Positions 35,411 through 43,644 of a DNA stretch of 64,000 bases are shown here, in pieces. This stretch comes from Dyadobacter psychrotolerans (GTDB lineage: Bacteria > Bacteroidota > Bacteroidia > Cytophagales > Spirosomataceae). Under the pieces are notes generated by a model. That model saw only the letters and a list, made by a program, of their open reading frames with translations, was not told the DNA's origin and did no database searches. Location: the NCBI RefSeq assembly GCF_004349265.1, contig NZ_SMFL01000011.1:124001-188000 (forward strand), read 5' to 3'. Every line of letters begins with the position of its first letter. Position 1 is the stretch's first letter. A program made the translations under genes and the position numbers.

Positions 35411-37079
35411 TTAAGTAACCGGGGCCTTTGATGAATCTGCCGGGTTTTGCGCCGGTGTGATTGCCGTCTCTTAATACCGCTGTTCCGTTTACAAACACAT
35501 CAGAAATGCCCGTTGCGAATTGCTGAGGTTTGTCATAGGTGGCGTTGTCTTTCACTTTTGCAGGATCGAATACCACAACATCAGCATAATAACCGGCTTT
35601 AAGTTCGCCCCGCTTTTTTAATTTTAGATTTGTGGCCGGTAGTTTGGCTAATTTGTAAATAGCCAGTTCCAAAGGGAATATTTTTTCATCTCTTGAGTAC
35701 TGCCCCAGCACTCTTACAAAATTTCCATAAGCCCGGGGATGCGGCTGCGATTTTAGAAAAACTCCTTCCGGAGAGTAACTGGCTGCATCAGATCCAAAGC
35801 TAACCCAGGGAAGTGCTATTTGCTTTTTAACGTTTTCTTCATTCATCATGAAAAAAGCTACGCCTATTCTTGTACTGTCCTGGATGATCAGGTCCATCGC
35901 TGTCTCTTCGGGAGATGTACCTTTGATTTTTGCAACTTCTGCCAGTGTTTTACCAATGTATTTTTTCAATGAATCTTTTGCAAAACCAAGAAGCAAGACC
36001 TTCTCCGGCGAACCTGCCGCATAATACAGATTTTCCCATTCCGCAGGATTGCTGTTCATCGCCTTTTTCATTTGCCAGCGAATAGCAGGATTCTGCAAAC
36101 GCTGCCAAAGTTTTACAAAACCTCCGTCCTGTAGCGAAGGCGGAAACGCCGCTGTAAGTCCGGTTGCTCCTGCGAGGTAAGTGTAGATATTGGCGGTTAT
36201 ATGTAACCCTTCTGCCCGTGCTTTTTCTATCCGGCGAATTACGCCGTCCATTTTATGCCAATTGTCTTTACCCGCCGCTTTGAGGTGATAGATTTCAGCA
36301 GGTATTTTCGCTTCTCTTGCGATCGTTATCAATTCCTCGACGGCTTCATCCAATTTATTTCCTTCGCTGCGCATGTGTGAGATATACATCCCGCCATGCT
36401 TCGATGCTTCTTTACATAGTACGATCAATTCCTGTGTGTTTGCAAAAAAATCAGGCGGATAGATCAACGAAGACCCGACACCCATTGCACCTTCTTCCAT
36501 AGCCTGTTTAACCAAAAGTTTCATGCTGTCGAGTTCAGCTTGAGTTGCGGCCCGGTTGTCTTCACCGACAACGTAGGTACGGACTGTTCCTGCACCTACA
36601 AATGATGCCAGATTACAGCTGATACCTTTTTTCTCCATATAAGTCAGGTATTCACCGAGGGTGTTCCATTCAACTTTGTATTTAATATGAGACTGTCCGT
36701 TTTGCAGCTCCTTTCTCATTTTAGCATTCAATGGTCCCATGCTCGATCCTTCACCCATTACTTCCAGTGTAACGCCTTGCCGGATATCGCTCTGGCTGCG
36801 GCCATCCGCTATCAGTGATTCGTCTGCCCAGCTAAGCATGTTGATAAATCCGGGTGCAACTGCTTTGCCTTTTGCGTCAATTTCATTTGTTGCAGAAGCA
36901 TTTTTCAAATCACCAATGAAGGCGATTGTGTCTGCATTAATAGCCAAATCTGCTGTAAGAGGCTTTACGCCGTTCCCATCATAAATTGTTCCGTTCCGGA
37001 TGATGGTGTCGTATTTCGTTTTGGTATCGCAGGAAAATAGGGTGACATAAATGAGTAATGAGAGGAGAATATTTTTCAT
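35403..37079 (-). CDS. D-aminoacylase-like amidohydrolase lipoprotein with altered metal site
   Basis: This 558-residue lipoprotein (lipobox C17, LFSC) has the amidohydrolase fold of N-acyl-D-amino-acid deacylases. The beginning (TIIRNGTIYDGNG) and end (GADVVVFDPAK-type strand, then an ATGISDVFVNG segment) form the small beta domain around a TIM barrel. The usual metal-binding H-x-H after PGFI is replaced by L82-S-W84 (APGFINMLSW), and the cysteine ligand region reads GEGSS. The later ligands look kept: histidines in YISHMRSEG and IYHLKAAG, and an aspartate in FGSDAAS. Deacylases with intact sites remove N-acyl groups from D-amino acids or act on hydantoins. Here a different metal arrangement or substrate is likely. 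A 31-codon frame overlaps its start. Confidence 0.8.
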   Translation of the reverse strand: MKNILLSLLIYVTLFSCDTKTKYDTIIRNGTIYDGNGVKPLTADLAINADTIAFIGDLKNASATNEIDAKGKAVAPGFINMLSWADESLIADGRSQSDIRQGVTLEVMGEGSSMGPLNAKMRKELQNGQSHIKYKVEWNTLGEYLTYMEKKGISCNLASFVGAGTVRTYVVGEDNRAATQAELDSMKLLVKQAMEEGAMGVGSSLIYPPDFFANTQELIVLCKEASKHGGMYISHMRSEGNKLDEAVEELITIAREAKIPAEIYHLKAAGKDNWHKMDGVIRRIEKARAEGLHITANIYTYLAGATGLTAAFPPSLQDGGFVKLWQRLQNPAIRWQMKKAMNSNPAEWENLYYAAGSPEKVLLLGFAKDSLKKYIGKTLAEVAKIKGTSPEETAMDLIIQDSTRIGVAFFMMNEENVKKQIALPWVSFGSDAASYSPEGVFLKSQPHPRAYGNFVRVLGQYSRDEKIFPLELAIYKLAKLPATNLKLKKRGELKAGYYADVVVFDPAKVKDNATYDKPQQFATGISDVFVNGTAVLRDGNHTGAKPGRFIKGPGYLKP

Positions 37080-37171
37080 TGTGTTGAGTTTTCTTTTAAA
37101 CGGGTTTCTATCAGGTATCTTTCTCTTTCAATTTCTGCAATTAATTCTTCTTCTATGGGAAGATATGGCAT
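37076..37171 (-). CDS. Possible 31-residue leader peptide overlapping the amidohydrolase start
   Basis: ATG at 37171 opens a 31-codon frame (MPYLPIEEELIAEIERERY...) that is acidic and helical. Its TGA overlaps the ATG of the following gene as ATGA, the classic arrangement for translational coupling. It lies after the terminator of the preceding gene, so a promoter is expected between 37172 and 37218. I know no matching family; it could be a real small protein, a coupling leader or chance. The frame stays open upstream to about 37235 without another ATG. Confidence 0.3.
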   Translation of the reverse strand: MPYLPIEEELIAEIERERYLIETRLKENSTQ

Positions 37172-37218
37172 ATATTTTTTGAATTGCGTACTATTGGCAA
37201 CTCTTCTATCATAAAAAC

Positions 37219-37254
37219 AAAACAACCTTCATGATCTCTCACAAAGGTTGTTTT
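37219..37254 (-). terminator. Rho-independent terminator after the Gfo/Idh/MocA gene
   Basis: AAAACAACCTT (37219-37229) pairs with AAGGTTGTTTT (37244-37254). On the minus strand it is followed by GTTTTT, 27 bp past the stop of the oxidoreductase gene. Confidence 0.75.
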
Positions 37255-37280
37255 ATTAATTATTACAAATTTTTCACATA

Positions 37281-38717
37281 TCAGCCTTTTACTTTTGTGG
37301 TACCGTAGGGCCCGCGCTGCGGTCGGGACAAGGTTGCACTTGCTTCTTTGTCTCCGATGAAATCTTCTTTCTTCGGATCCCATTTCAGTTTTCTTCCAAG
37401 CTTCATTGCTGTGTGTGCAAGCAGACAAGCTGTGCAGGAACGCTGTGCGATTTCTGCGTGACTGATTGTTTGTTTTCCGCTCTGTATACTTTCCAGCCAG
37501 TTTTGATGCTGCTCCGGACTTTCGTACAAATGAATTTCATTTTGTCCGATTACTGAACCGAGGATTTTTGGGTCACTGGCATAAAAGGCCTCATTTTTCT
37601 TACTACTAGCCTGGGCAGCTCCCGGATCTGATGCAGTTACACCAACATTTCCCCGCGAAACAAAAATCCAGCCTTCCGTACCTTCGAATTTAACACCATT
37701 TGGATTTGTTCCGCCGATTTCCATTTCTACACCATTGGCATATTTGGAGTTGACAAGAAAGTCGCCATGAACATTCCACAAGCCGGAACCGGCCGGTGGA
37801 AAAGTTGCTTTGCCGTCGATTTCAATCGGGCCGGTCAATTCGGTACCCATTCCCCAATGCGCAATATCGATATGGTGAGAACCCCAGCCGGTGATCATCC
37901 CGGCACCAAACTGCTCTAAACGCAACCAGCCGGGACGGTCATTGATATCGGTTTGTGAGTGAACACGGTCCAAAGTGTAATAAATCTCAGGTGTCGATCC
38001 CAGCCACATGTCGTAATTCAGGTTGGATGGAACAGGCATTTGGGCAGGATTTCCTCCCGCCGGATCGCCCGGTAATCCAACATATACTTTCTTCAGTTTC
38101 CCGATTCTTCCGTTACGTACCAGCTCACAGGTTCTTTTAAATTGCGGCCATGGGTTCATAGAACGCTGTTGGCTGCCAAGCTGAAAAATCACCTTCTTTT
38201 TCTTGATCATGTCAGCCATCATCCTGCCTTCTTTGATCGTAAGAGAGGTTGGTTTTTGCATGTAAATATGTTTACCTGCTACAGCTGCTTCCATGGCAGG
38301 CTGTGCATGCCAGTGATCTGGTGTACTGATGATGACTGCATCAATATCTTTATTTGCCAGAAGCTCCTTATAATCGTCGTAGGTCTTTACATCAACGTAA
38401 TTAGCCTTTCCTGTTTTGTCAGCATATTTCTTTTCGATCCACTTTTTTCCTTGTGCCAGTCGGTTTTTATCTACATCGGCAACGGCCATTACGTGAGCAA
38501 CTTCATTTTTTAATACCTCAGGAAGGTCATGCGTAGTGGCAATACGTCCGATCCCGATTTGTCCTATATTGATTTTATTACTTGGAGCGAATTTGCCAAA
38601 AACACTTGCAGGAACAATCGTTGGGAACATGGACGCAGCGATGATACCAGCCGTACCGGTGGCTGCTTTTTTAAGGAAGGACCGCCTGTCCTGGTTATTT
38701 TCTTCGTTTGTATTCAT
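37281..38717 (-). CDS. Gfo/Idh/MocA-family oxidoreductase, Tat-exported
   Basis: This oxidoreductase of about 478 residues starts at the ATG at 38717 with MNTNEENNQDRRSFLKKA, a twin-arginine signal, so it is exported folded with its cofactor. A TTG at 38762 would add 15 residues but runs into the repeat element. The Rossmann domain (about 45-165) has GQIGIGRIA, and the catalytic motif is intact as Q-K-P (HIYMQKPTS). The C-terminal domain follows. Secreted members of this group act on sugars or glycosides with a tightly bound nicotinamide cofactor. A ThuA gene lies upstream on the same strand, as in ThuA/ThuB pairs. The substrate is unknown. Confidence 0.9.
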   Translation of the reverse strand: MNTNEENNQDRRSFLKKAATGTAGIIAASMFPTIVPASVFGKFAPSNKINIGQIGIGRIATTHDLPEVLKNEVAHVMAVADVDKNRLAQGKKWIEKKYADKTGKANYVDVKTYDDYKELLANKDIDAVIISTPDHWHAQPAMEAAVAGKHIYMQKPTSLTIKEGRMMADMIKKKKVIFQLGSQQRSMNPWPQFKRTCELVRNGRIGKLKKVYVGLPGDPAGGNPAQMPVPSNLNYDMWLGSTPEIYYTLDRVHSQTDINDRPGWLRLEQFGAGMITGWGSHHIDIAHWGMGTELTGPIEIDGKATFPPAGSGLWNVHGDFLVNSKYANGVEMEIGGTNPNGVKFEGTEGWIFVSRGNVGVTASDPGAAQASSKKNEAFYASDPKILGSVIGQNEIHLYESPEQHQNWLESIQSGKQTISHAEIAQRSCTACLLAHTAMKLGRKLKWDPKKEDFIGDKEASATLSRPQRGPYGTTKVKG

Positions 38718-38765
38718 GAGGTTAGGATTATGGGTGATGTGATCGTCTGTCTGTGCTCTCAATCA

Positions 38766-38807
38766 TCGGGCGCTGCCCGACGTTAAGGGGTGAAAGCCTT
38801 TCGGGCT
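38766..38807. repeat. GC-rich double-hairpin repeat element, copy B
   Basis: TCGGGC-GCT-GCCCGA (38766-38780) forms a perfect hairpin, then GTTAAGGGG-type spacer, then a second weak hairpin AGCC...GGCT (38795-38807). It matches the layout of copy A at 35361-35410. It lies between the ThuA and Gfo/Idh/MocA genes, within a minus-strand run, and ends 7 bp before the ThuA stop. Confidence 0.55.
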
Positions 38808-38813
38808 ATTATC

Positions 38814-39653
38814 TTACTTCTTTCTTACCATGTCGGTTGGTGACGTAGCATAGGCTTTGCTGTAATTTCTTGGTTTCTGCGGTCCTATGACCCATTCTAT
38901 ACCACCAAGGATATGTTTTCTCAGGTCATCCTTTAGATAATCTTCTTTTTCATGACCGATGGATGTGTAAAAGGCGCGGCCTCCGTCATATTCGTGCCAC
39001 CATACTGACGGAAACACGGTTCCAAAGGTATCCAAAGCTTTTCCTGCAGGCTTTTGAATGGTTGTATGATCGTTAACAGCCAGTACATTCAGGTTTACAC
39101 TCATTTCTTTCAGGAAGTAAAATTCATCTTTTGCACGGTCCCATTTTTGAGGCAGATGTGCAAGCGAAGGATTTTTAGTATCCAGTACGTTTACTGAAAA
39201 ACTCTGACCCGGTTCGTGCCAAAAGAATGTACCTCCCAGTAAATCCTTGAACCATCGCCAGCTTCGTTCTGTGCCGCAAGCCGAATGTAATCCAACGAAA
39301 CTGCCGCCTGCCTGAATGTATCGCATCAGTGCAACACGCTGAGCGTCGGTATCAAAAACGTCATTGTTCGTGTTCGAAAAAACGAGCGCATCATATTGTT
39401 TCAGATTATCATCTGTAAACTTGCCGGGATCTTCGCTTACATCAACGGTAAAACCGTTTTGTTTACCTAATTCCTGGATGGCTACAACGGAATTGGCAAT
39501 GTTATCATGTATGTAACCTTTTCCGTTTTTGGTATAAACCAGAATTTTCACCTTGTTCCATTTTATCTTTTGTGCATTGGTTTTTCCAAAAGACACGATA
39601 GAAAGGATTGCTGTAAATAGTAACAGTTTACTTAGGAATGCCGATTTCTTCAT
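38814..39653 (-). CDS. ThuA-domain protein, secreted
   Basis: This 279-residue protein has a signal peptide (cleavage near KTNAQ, residue 28) and a single ThuA domain of the glutamine amidotransferase-like fold: KILVYTKNGKGYIHDNI, DALVFSNTNNDVF, GGSFVGLHSACG and GGRAFYTSIGHEKEDY. ThuA (with its dehydrogenase partner ThuB) is involved in trehalose and keto-sugar use in rhizobia. Its chemistry is not fully settled. The next gene on the same strand is a Tat-exported Gfo/Idh/MocA protein, the same family as ThuB. A second ThuA domain is at the start of the 1247-residue lipoprotein at 14026-17769. Confidence 0.9.
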   Translation of the reverse strand: MKKSAFLSKLLLFTAILSIVSFGKTNAQKIKWNKVKILVYTKNGKGYIHDNIANSVVAIQELGKQNGFTVDVSEDPGKFTDDNLKQYDALVFSNTNNDVFDTDAQRVALMRYIQAGGSFVGLHSACGTERSWRWFKDLLGGTFFWHEPGQSFSVNVLDTKNPSLAHLPQKWDRAKDEFYFLKEMSVNLNVLAVNDHTTIQKPAGKALDTFGTVFPSVWWHEYDGGRAFYTSIGHEKEDYLKDDLRKHILGGIEWVIGPQKPRNYSKAYATSPTDMVRKK

Positions 39654-39703
39654 TGATTTGTTAAAAAGATTAGGAATAAAAATGGCCGTTAATATAGAAA
39701 AGC

Positions 39704-40498
39704 CTAAAACCCGATGGAATTACCTCCGTCGACAGGCAATGAAACACCAGTAATAAATTTTGCCGCAGGCGATGCAAGAAAAACGGCCGCCCATCCGATA
39801 TCATCCGGTTTTCCCCAAATACCCATTGGCGTACGATCCATGGCTTTGTCCCGGCGTGCAGGATCTCCGCCCATGGCTGTCAACATCATTGGTGTTTCAA
39901 TAAAACCGGGTGCAATGGCATTTACTCTCACGTTATAGGGTGAAAATTCGGTTGTCAGCGCTTTCACTATTCCTCCAATTGCAGACTTCGATGCTGTGTA
40001 TGCAACTACACGATCAATTCCGTACAAGGCTGCCATGGATGTGATCATGATGATGGAACCTTGTTTTCTTTCGATCATTCTTTTGCCACATTCACGGGTC
40101 ATGGAAAAAACAGCATGCAGGTTGGTTTGAATGATCCTGTCAAAGTCCTCATCTGTGACCTCAACAGCATGTTTTTTCATATTAATACCCGCATTGTTGA
40201 CCAAAATGTCAATAGGACCGCAGGCATCTTCTATGTCGTCAACAAGCTTGGGGATGGTTTCCAGTTTTGTGATGTCGTTCACAAAATAGCTGACCTTTTT
40301 TCCCAATGTTTCTACCGCTTGCTTTAAAACTTCTTCACGCCGGCCGGTTATTACCACCTTTGCTCCGGCCTGCACCATGCTTTGCGCAATGTAAAAGCCA
40401 ATTCCGCTTCCGCCTCCGGTTATGACTGCAAGTTTTCCTTCCAATGAAAAAACAGACGGTATTGTGGCTTGATTCGTAATGTTTGTTTCGGGGTTCAT
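39704..40498 (-). CDS. SDR-family oxidoreductase, probable fructuronate/gluconate-type dehydrogenase
   Basis: This 264-residue short-chain dehydrogenase has TGGGSGIG (about 27-34) for NAD(P), NNAG in VNNAGINMK, and the catalytic Y-x-x-x-K in VAYTASKSA. It closes with GVSLPVDGGNS, typical for the family. It lies 50 bp after uxuA on the same strand. In several Bacteroidota, an SDR rather than UxuB reduces D-fructuronate to D-mannonate, the step before mannonate dehydratase, so that role is likely. Gluconate 5-dehydrogenase is the main alternative. It is probably co-transcribed with uxuA and repressed by the divergent LacI protein. Confidence 0.85.
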   Translation of the reverse strand: MNPETNITNQATIPSVFSLEGKLAVITGGGSGIGFYIAQSMVQAGAKVVITGRREEVLKQAVETLGKKVSYFVNDITKLETIPKLVDDIEDACGPIDILVNNAGINMKKHAVEVTDEDFDRIIQTNLHAVFSMTRECGKRMIERKQGSIIMITSMAALYGIDRVVAYTASKSAIGGIVKALTTEFSPYNVRVNAIAPGFIETPMMLTAMGGDPARRDKAMDRTPMGIWGKPDDIGWAAVFLASPAAKFITGVSLPVDGGNSIGF

Positions 40499-40548
40499 GA
40501 TATTTTAAAAACTGTAATATTTATGTAGGCTATCAACGGATAAATGGT

Positions 40549-41742
40549 TTAAAGAGAACGCCTGATCCCCATTTCCAATCCACGAAGTTCTGCCAGTGCT
40601 TTTAACCTTCCTATTCCTGAATAACCGGGGTAAGTTTTTTTGTTTAAATCGTCCAGCATTTGAAAACCATGATCCGGACGCATGGGCAGTTGCTGATCCG
40701 TGTAGCCGGCATCTTTTCTTTTTTGTTCTTCCTGAATAAATGCTTTCACAACCTCATACATGTCCACGTCTCCATTCAAGTGAGGTGCTTCATGAAAGTT
40801 TCTGGTTCCCGGTTCTCTCCTGGTAGTGCGCAAATGAACAAAGTGGATGCGGTCGCCAAAGCGTTCGATAATTCTGACAAGATTGTTGTCTGCCCTCACA
40901 CCGAGTGAACCTGTACAAAATGTGATACCATTCGCACGTACATCAATTGCCTGCATTAGTTCCTCCAGATCAGCTTCTGTGCTGACAACACGTGGTAAAC
41001 CCAGCAGCGATCTCGGCGGATCGTCGGGATGGATACAAAGATTAATACCCAACTCCTGGGCAACAGGAGCAATCTGGCGAATAAAATAATACAAATTATC
41101 CCGAAGCTGCCGGTCGCCGATATCTGCGTAAGCATCAAGCAAATCCTGAAAAATGGCCAGATCAAATGCTTCTTCTGATCCCGGCAGACCGAGTAAAACG
41201 GTATTTGTCAGGACTGCAATTTCATCGTCTGACATTTTCTGCAGTCTGGCATGTGCCGAAGCCTGAACTTCCGGCTCGTAATCGAGGGCGGCATCCGGTC
41301 TTTTCAGAATGTATAAGTCAAAAAGTGAAAAATCTTCCCAAACAAACCGCAGTGTTTTGTGGCCTTCGGGCATGGTATAATCCAACGATGTACGTGACCA
41401 GTCGAGAACCGGCATAAAATTGTAACATACCGTGGTGATACCGCAGGCAGCCAGGTTTCGTAGAGATGTTTTATAATTTTCTATAAAAACCTCTCTTGAT
41501 GGGAGGCCTTTTTTGATATGCTCATGAACAGGTAAACTTTCGACCACCAGCCATTGTAAGGAAGTATAGTCTTTATTACCGGCTTCTATGATTTCTTTTC
41601 TTTCCTTTATGGCCTCGACGCTCCAGACATCGCCAACCGGAATCTGGTGTAATGCGCTCACCACTCCGCTGCATCCGGCCTGACGGATATCCATCAGGGA
41701 AACGGGGTCGTTCGGGCCAAACCAGCGCATTGTATGTATCAT
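40549..41742 (-). CDS. uxuA: D-mannonate dehydratase
   Basis: This 397-residue enzyme dehydrates D-mannonate to 2-keto-3-deoxy-D-gluconate in hexuronate breakdown. The UxuA features are clear: the start MRWFGPNDPVSLMDIRQAG, TTVCYNFMPVLDW, a metal and substrate region LCIHPDDPPRSLLGLPR, HLRTTRREPG and the C-terminal DHGFQMLDDL. ATG at 41742 (MIHTM) or at the fifth residue (MRWF) are both possible. It is the first gene of an operon with an SDR dehydrogenase. A 14-bp LacI-type palindrome lies 45 bp upstream, next to a TAATGTTG box (41771-41778), so it is probably repressed by the divergent regulator. Confidence 0.95.
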   Translation of the reverse strand: MIHTMRWFGPNDPVSLMDIRQAGCSGVVSALHQIPVGDVWSVEAIKERKEIIEAGNKDYTSLQWLVVESLPVHEHIKKGLPSREVFIENYKTSLRNLAACGITTVCYNFMPVLDWSRTSLDYTMPEGHKTLRFVWEDFSLFDLYILKRPDAALDYEPEVQASAHARLQKMSDDEIAVLTNTVLLGLPGSEEAFDLAIFQDLLDAYADIGDRQLRDNLYYFIRQIAPVAQELGINLCIHPDDPPRSLLGLPRVVSTEADLEELMQAIDVRANGITFCTGSLGVRADNNLVRIIERFGDRIHFVHLRTTRREPGTRNFHEAPHLNGDVDMYEVVKAFIQEEQKRKDAGYTDQQLPMRPDHGFQMLDDLNKKTYPGYSGIGRLKALAELRGLEMGIRRSL

Positions 41743-41786
41743 CGTATTTTAAATTTTGCTATAAATATCTCAACATTATTTTGCAT

Positions 41787-41800
41787 TGCAACCGATTGCA
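41787..41800. promoter_or_regulatory. LacI-family operator in the uxuA/lacI-type divergent region
   Basis: TGCAACCGATTGCA is a near-perfect palindrome with the central CG that LacI-family proteins use (half-site TGCAA, centre YCGR). On the minus strand it lies 9 bp upstream of TAATGTTG (41771-41778), which resembles the Bacteroidota -7 element. It would therefore sit in the uxuA promoter, 45 bp before its start, and 145 bp before the regulator start. No second copy was noticed. Confidence 0.7.
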
Positions 41801-41945
41801 TAAATTTTTAATAAATTCGCATTCTAATATTTTTGAAGTGGATCGATAAAGTTGCAGGAACATATTATCTGACGCAAACAGGTACAAATTCCCTTACATT
41901 TGATCTGAAAATAAGAGATTAATAATTTAGCCCGCCACGAAATCA

Positions 41946-42962
41946 ATGGAAAAAGAAGTTACAATTTACGACATTGCCAAAATCTTACAGCTTTCTCCGG
42001 CAACGGTCAGCAGGGCTTTAAATGACCATCCTGCAATAAATAGTAAAACCAAGCTTTCCATTGTGACCAAAGCTGCGGAACTGGGCTATCGCTCCAACAC
42101 TTTTGCGAGTAATTTAAGAAGAAAAAGTACGAGTACATTAGGTGTAATTGTCCCCAGGCTCGATAGCAGCTTTATGTCTGCTGTGCTGGCAGGGATGGAA
42201 GCTGTGGCAAACCAGGCGGGTTATAATCTGCTGATCAGTCAATCTCTGGAATCGCAAGGAAAAGAAAAAACCAATGTAAAAACCATGTACAATAGCCGGG
42301 TTGACGGCCTGTTGGTTTCCGTAGCCTATGATACCGAAGGATTTGAACATTTTGAAAATTTTGTAAAAAAGAATATTCCCGTCCTGTTTTTTGACCGGAT
42401 CTTCGACCATCCCGCTTGTGCAAGTATCGTGATTGACAATGTTCAGGCTGGTTTTGAAATTACGTCGCACCTTATTGAACAGGGTTGCAGGCGGATTATG
42501 CATGTGACCGGTAATCTAAAACGCAATGTGTACTCAGGAAGATATCAGGGCTATCAGAATGCGCTGGCAAAATATGGAATTCCACTGGATGAATCGCTGA
42601 TTATGGTTACTGATCTTTCACAGGAGGCCGGTGAAGCGGCAATTGAAAAACTGGCAGAAATGGATAACAAACCGGATGGCATTTTTATTGCCAACGATAT
42701 CTGTGCTGTTTCATGCGTGCAGGCCCTGAAAAAACGGGGTTTCAAAATTCCCGTAGATATTGCTGTTGCAGGTTTTAACAACGACCCGGTTTCAAAGGTG
42801 ATAGAACCTAACCTGACTACCATTTTTTACCCCGGCCGGGAAATGGGTGAGGTAGCGGTAAGAACAATGATTAATCATTTGAAAGGTGTGCAGAAGATTG
42901 ACACAACCAATACGGTAATTTTGAAATCGGAATTGATCGTTAGAGAGTCCACGGTGAAGTAA
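41946..42962 (+). CDS. LacI-family transcriptional regulator
   Basis: This 338-residue regulator has an N-terminal LacI HTH with hinge helix (about 5-60; TIYDIAKILQLSPATVSRALNDHPAIN) and a periplasmic-binding-like sensor (about 62-335; LGVIVPRLDSSF, DGIFIANDICAV, GFNNDPVSKVIEPNLTT). It is transcribed away from uxuA-SDR, and the 14-bp palindrome at 41787-41800 lies between them. It most likely controls hexuronate use, with a sugar acid or its breakdown product as inducer; the inducer is inference. The gene is single. Confidence 0.93.
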   Translation: MEKEVTIYDIAKILQLSPATVSRALNDHPAINSKTKLSIVTKAAELGYRSNTFASNLRRKSTSTLGVIVPRLDSSFMSAVLAGMEAVANQAGYNLLISQSLESQGKEKTNVKTMYNSRVDGLLVSVAYDTEGFEHFENFVKKNIPVLFFDRIFDHPACASIVIDNVQAGFEITSHLIEQGCRRIMHVTGNLKRNVYSGRYQGYQNALAKYGIPLDESLIMVTDLSQEAGEAAIEKLAEMDNKPDGIFIANDICAVSCVQALKKRGFKIPVDIAVAGFNNDPVSKVIEPNLTTIFYPGREMGEVAVRTMINHLKGVQKIDTTNTVILKSELIVRESTVK

Positions 42963-43075
42963 CTTTTTGACACTGAATAAACAAATTAAAAACTTTAAGA
43001 GGCAGGCGATTAAGCGATTAGGTTGAATAAGAGTTTTAAATAAAAATCCTTATTTTTGATAAAAAGCAGAAAATT

Positions 43076-43642
43076 ATGATCGCTGTTACCGAAAAACTTT
43101 ATACTCTGGAAGAATACTTTGCCTTCTGCGAAACGCATGAAGGACGGTTTGAATTTGTAAACGGAGAAATTATAGAGATGCCGGGAGAATCAGTAACTGC
43201 CAACCAGATTGCAGGAAACATTCATCGTTTTCTAGGGAATCTGCTAGAAGACGAACCTTATATATTTGTACAGAATGCGGTGAAACTTCTGGTTAAGGAA
43301 CAAAAGATTTTCCGGATTCCGGACTTTTTGATCTTTCATGAGCACGGGAATAAAATCAAATATGCCACAGAACCCGTTTTGATCGTGGAGATACTTTCTG
43401 AAAGCACTGCTCATACGGATAGAACTACCAAACTTAATGAATACCGGTCACTGCCGTCCCTGCAATATTATTTGATTATTGACCAGGAAAGCTGTTTTAT
43501 CCAGATTTATATCCGCCAAAATCAACTTTGGTATGTAGAATTTTATGACAAGCCGGGTGAAATAATTCCGCTTTCACATTTCGGTGTTGATCTTCCCGTC
43601 AGCACTGTTTACAAAAAAATAAAATTTCAGCCAGAGGTTTAG
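43076..43642 (+). CDS. Uma2-family (DUF820) putative nuclease
   Basis: This 188-residue protein belongs to Uma2, a PD-(D/E)xK-type family abundant in cyanobacteria and Bacteroidota. The start TLEEYFAFCETHEGRFEFVNGEI and the core RIPDFLIF...LIVEILSEST...DRTTKLNEYRSLPSL match it; D (in PDF) and E (in VEI) are the expected metal ligands, with K in the TKLNEY region. No function is proven for the family. It lies 113 bp after the LacI gene and converges with the DUF3748 gene, ending 2 bp before it. Confidence 0.9.
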   Translation: MIAVTEKLYTLEEYFAFCETHEGRFEFVNGEIIEMPGESVTANQIAGNIHRFLGNLLEDEPYIFVQNAVKLLVKEQKIFRIPDFLIFHEHGNKIKYATEPVLIVEILSESTAHTDRTTKLNEYRSLPSLQYYLIIDQESCFIQIYIRQNQLWYVEFYDKPGEIIPLSHFGVDLPVSTVYKKIKFQPEV

Positions 43643-43644
43643 CT

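Noticed and set aside
38718..38762. 15-codon N-terminal extension of the Tat-exported Gfo/Idh/MocA protein from a TTG
   Set aside because: It precedes a classic twin-arginine signal that starts at the ATG at 38717, and runs up to a repeat element.
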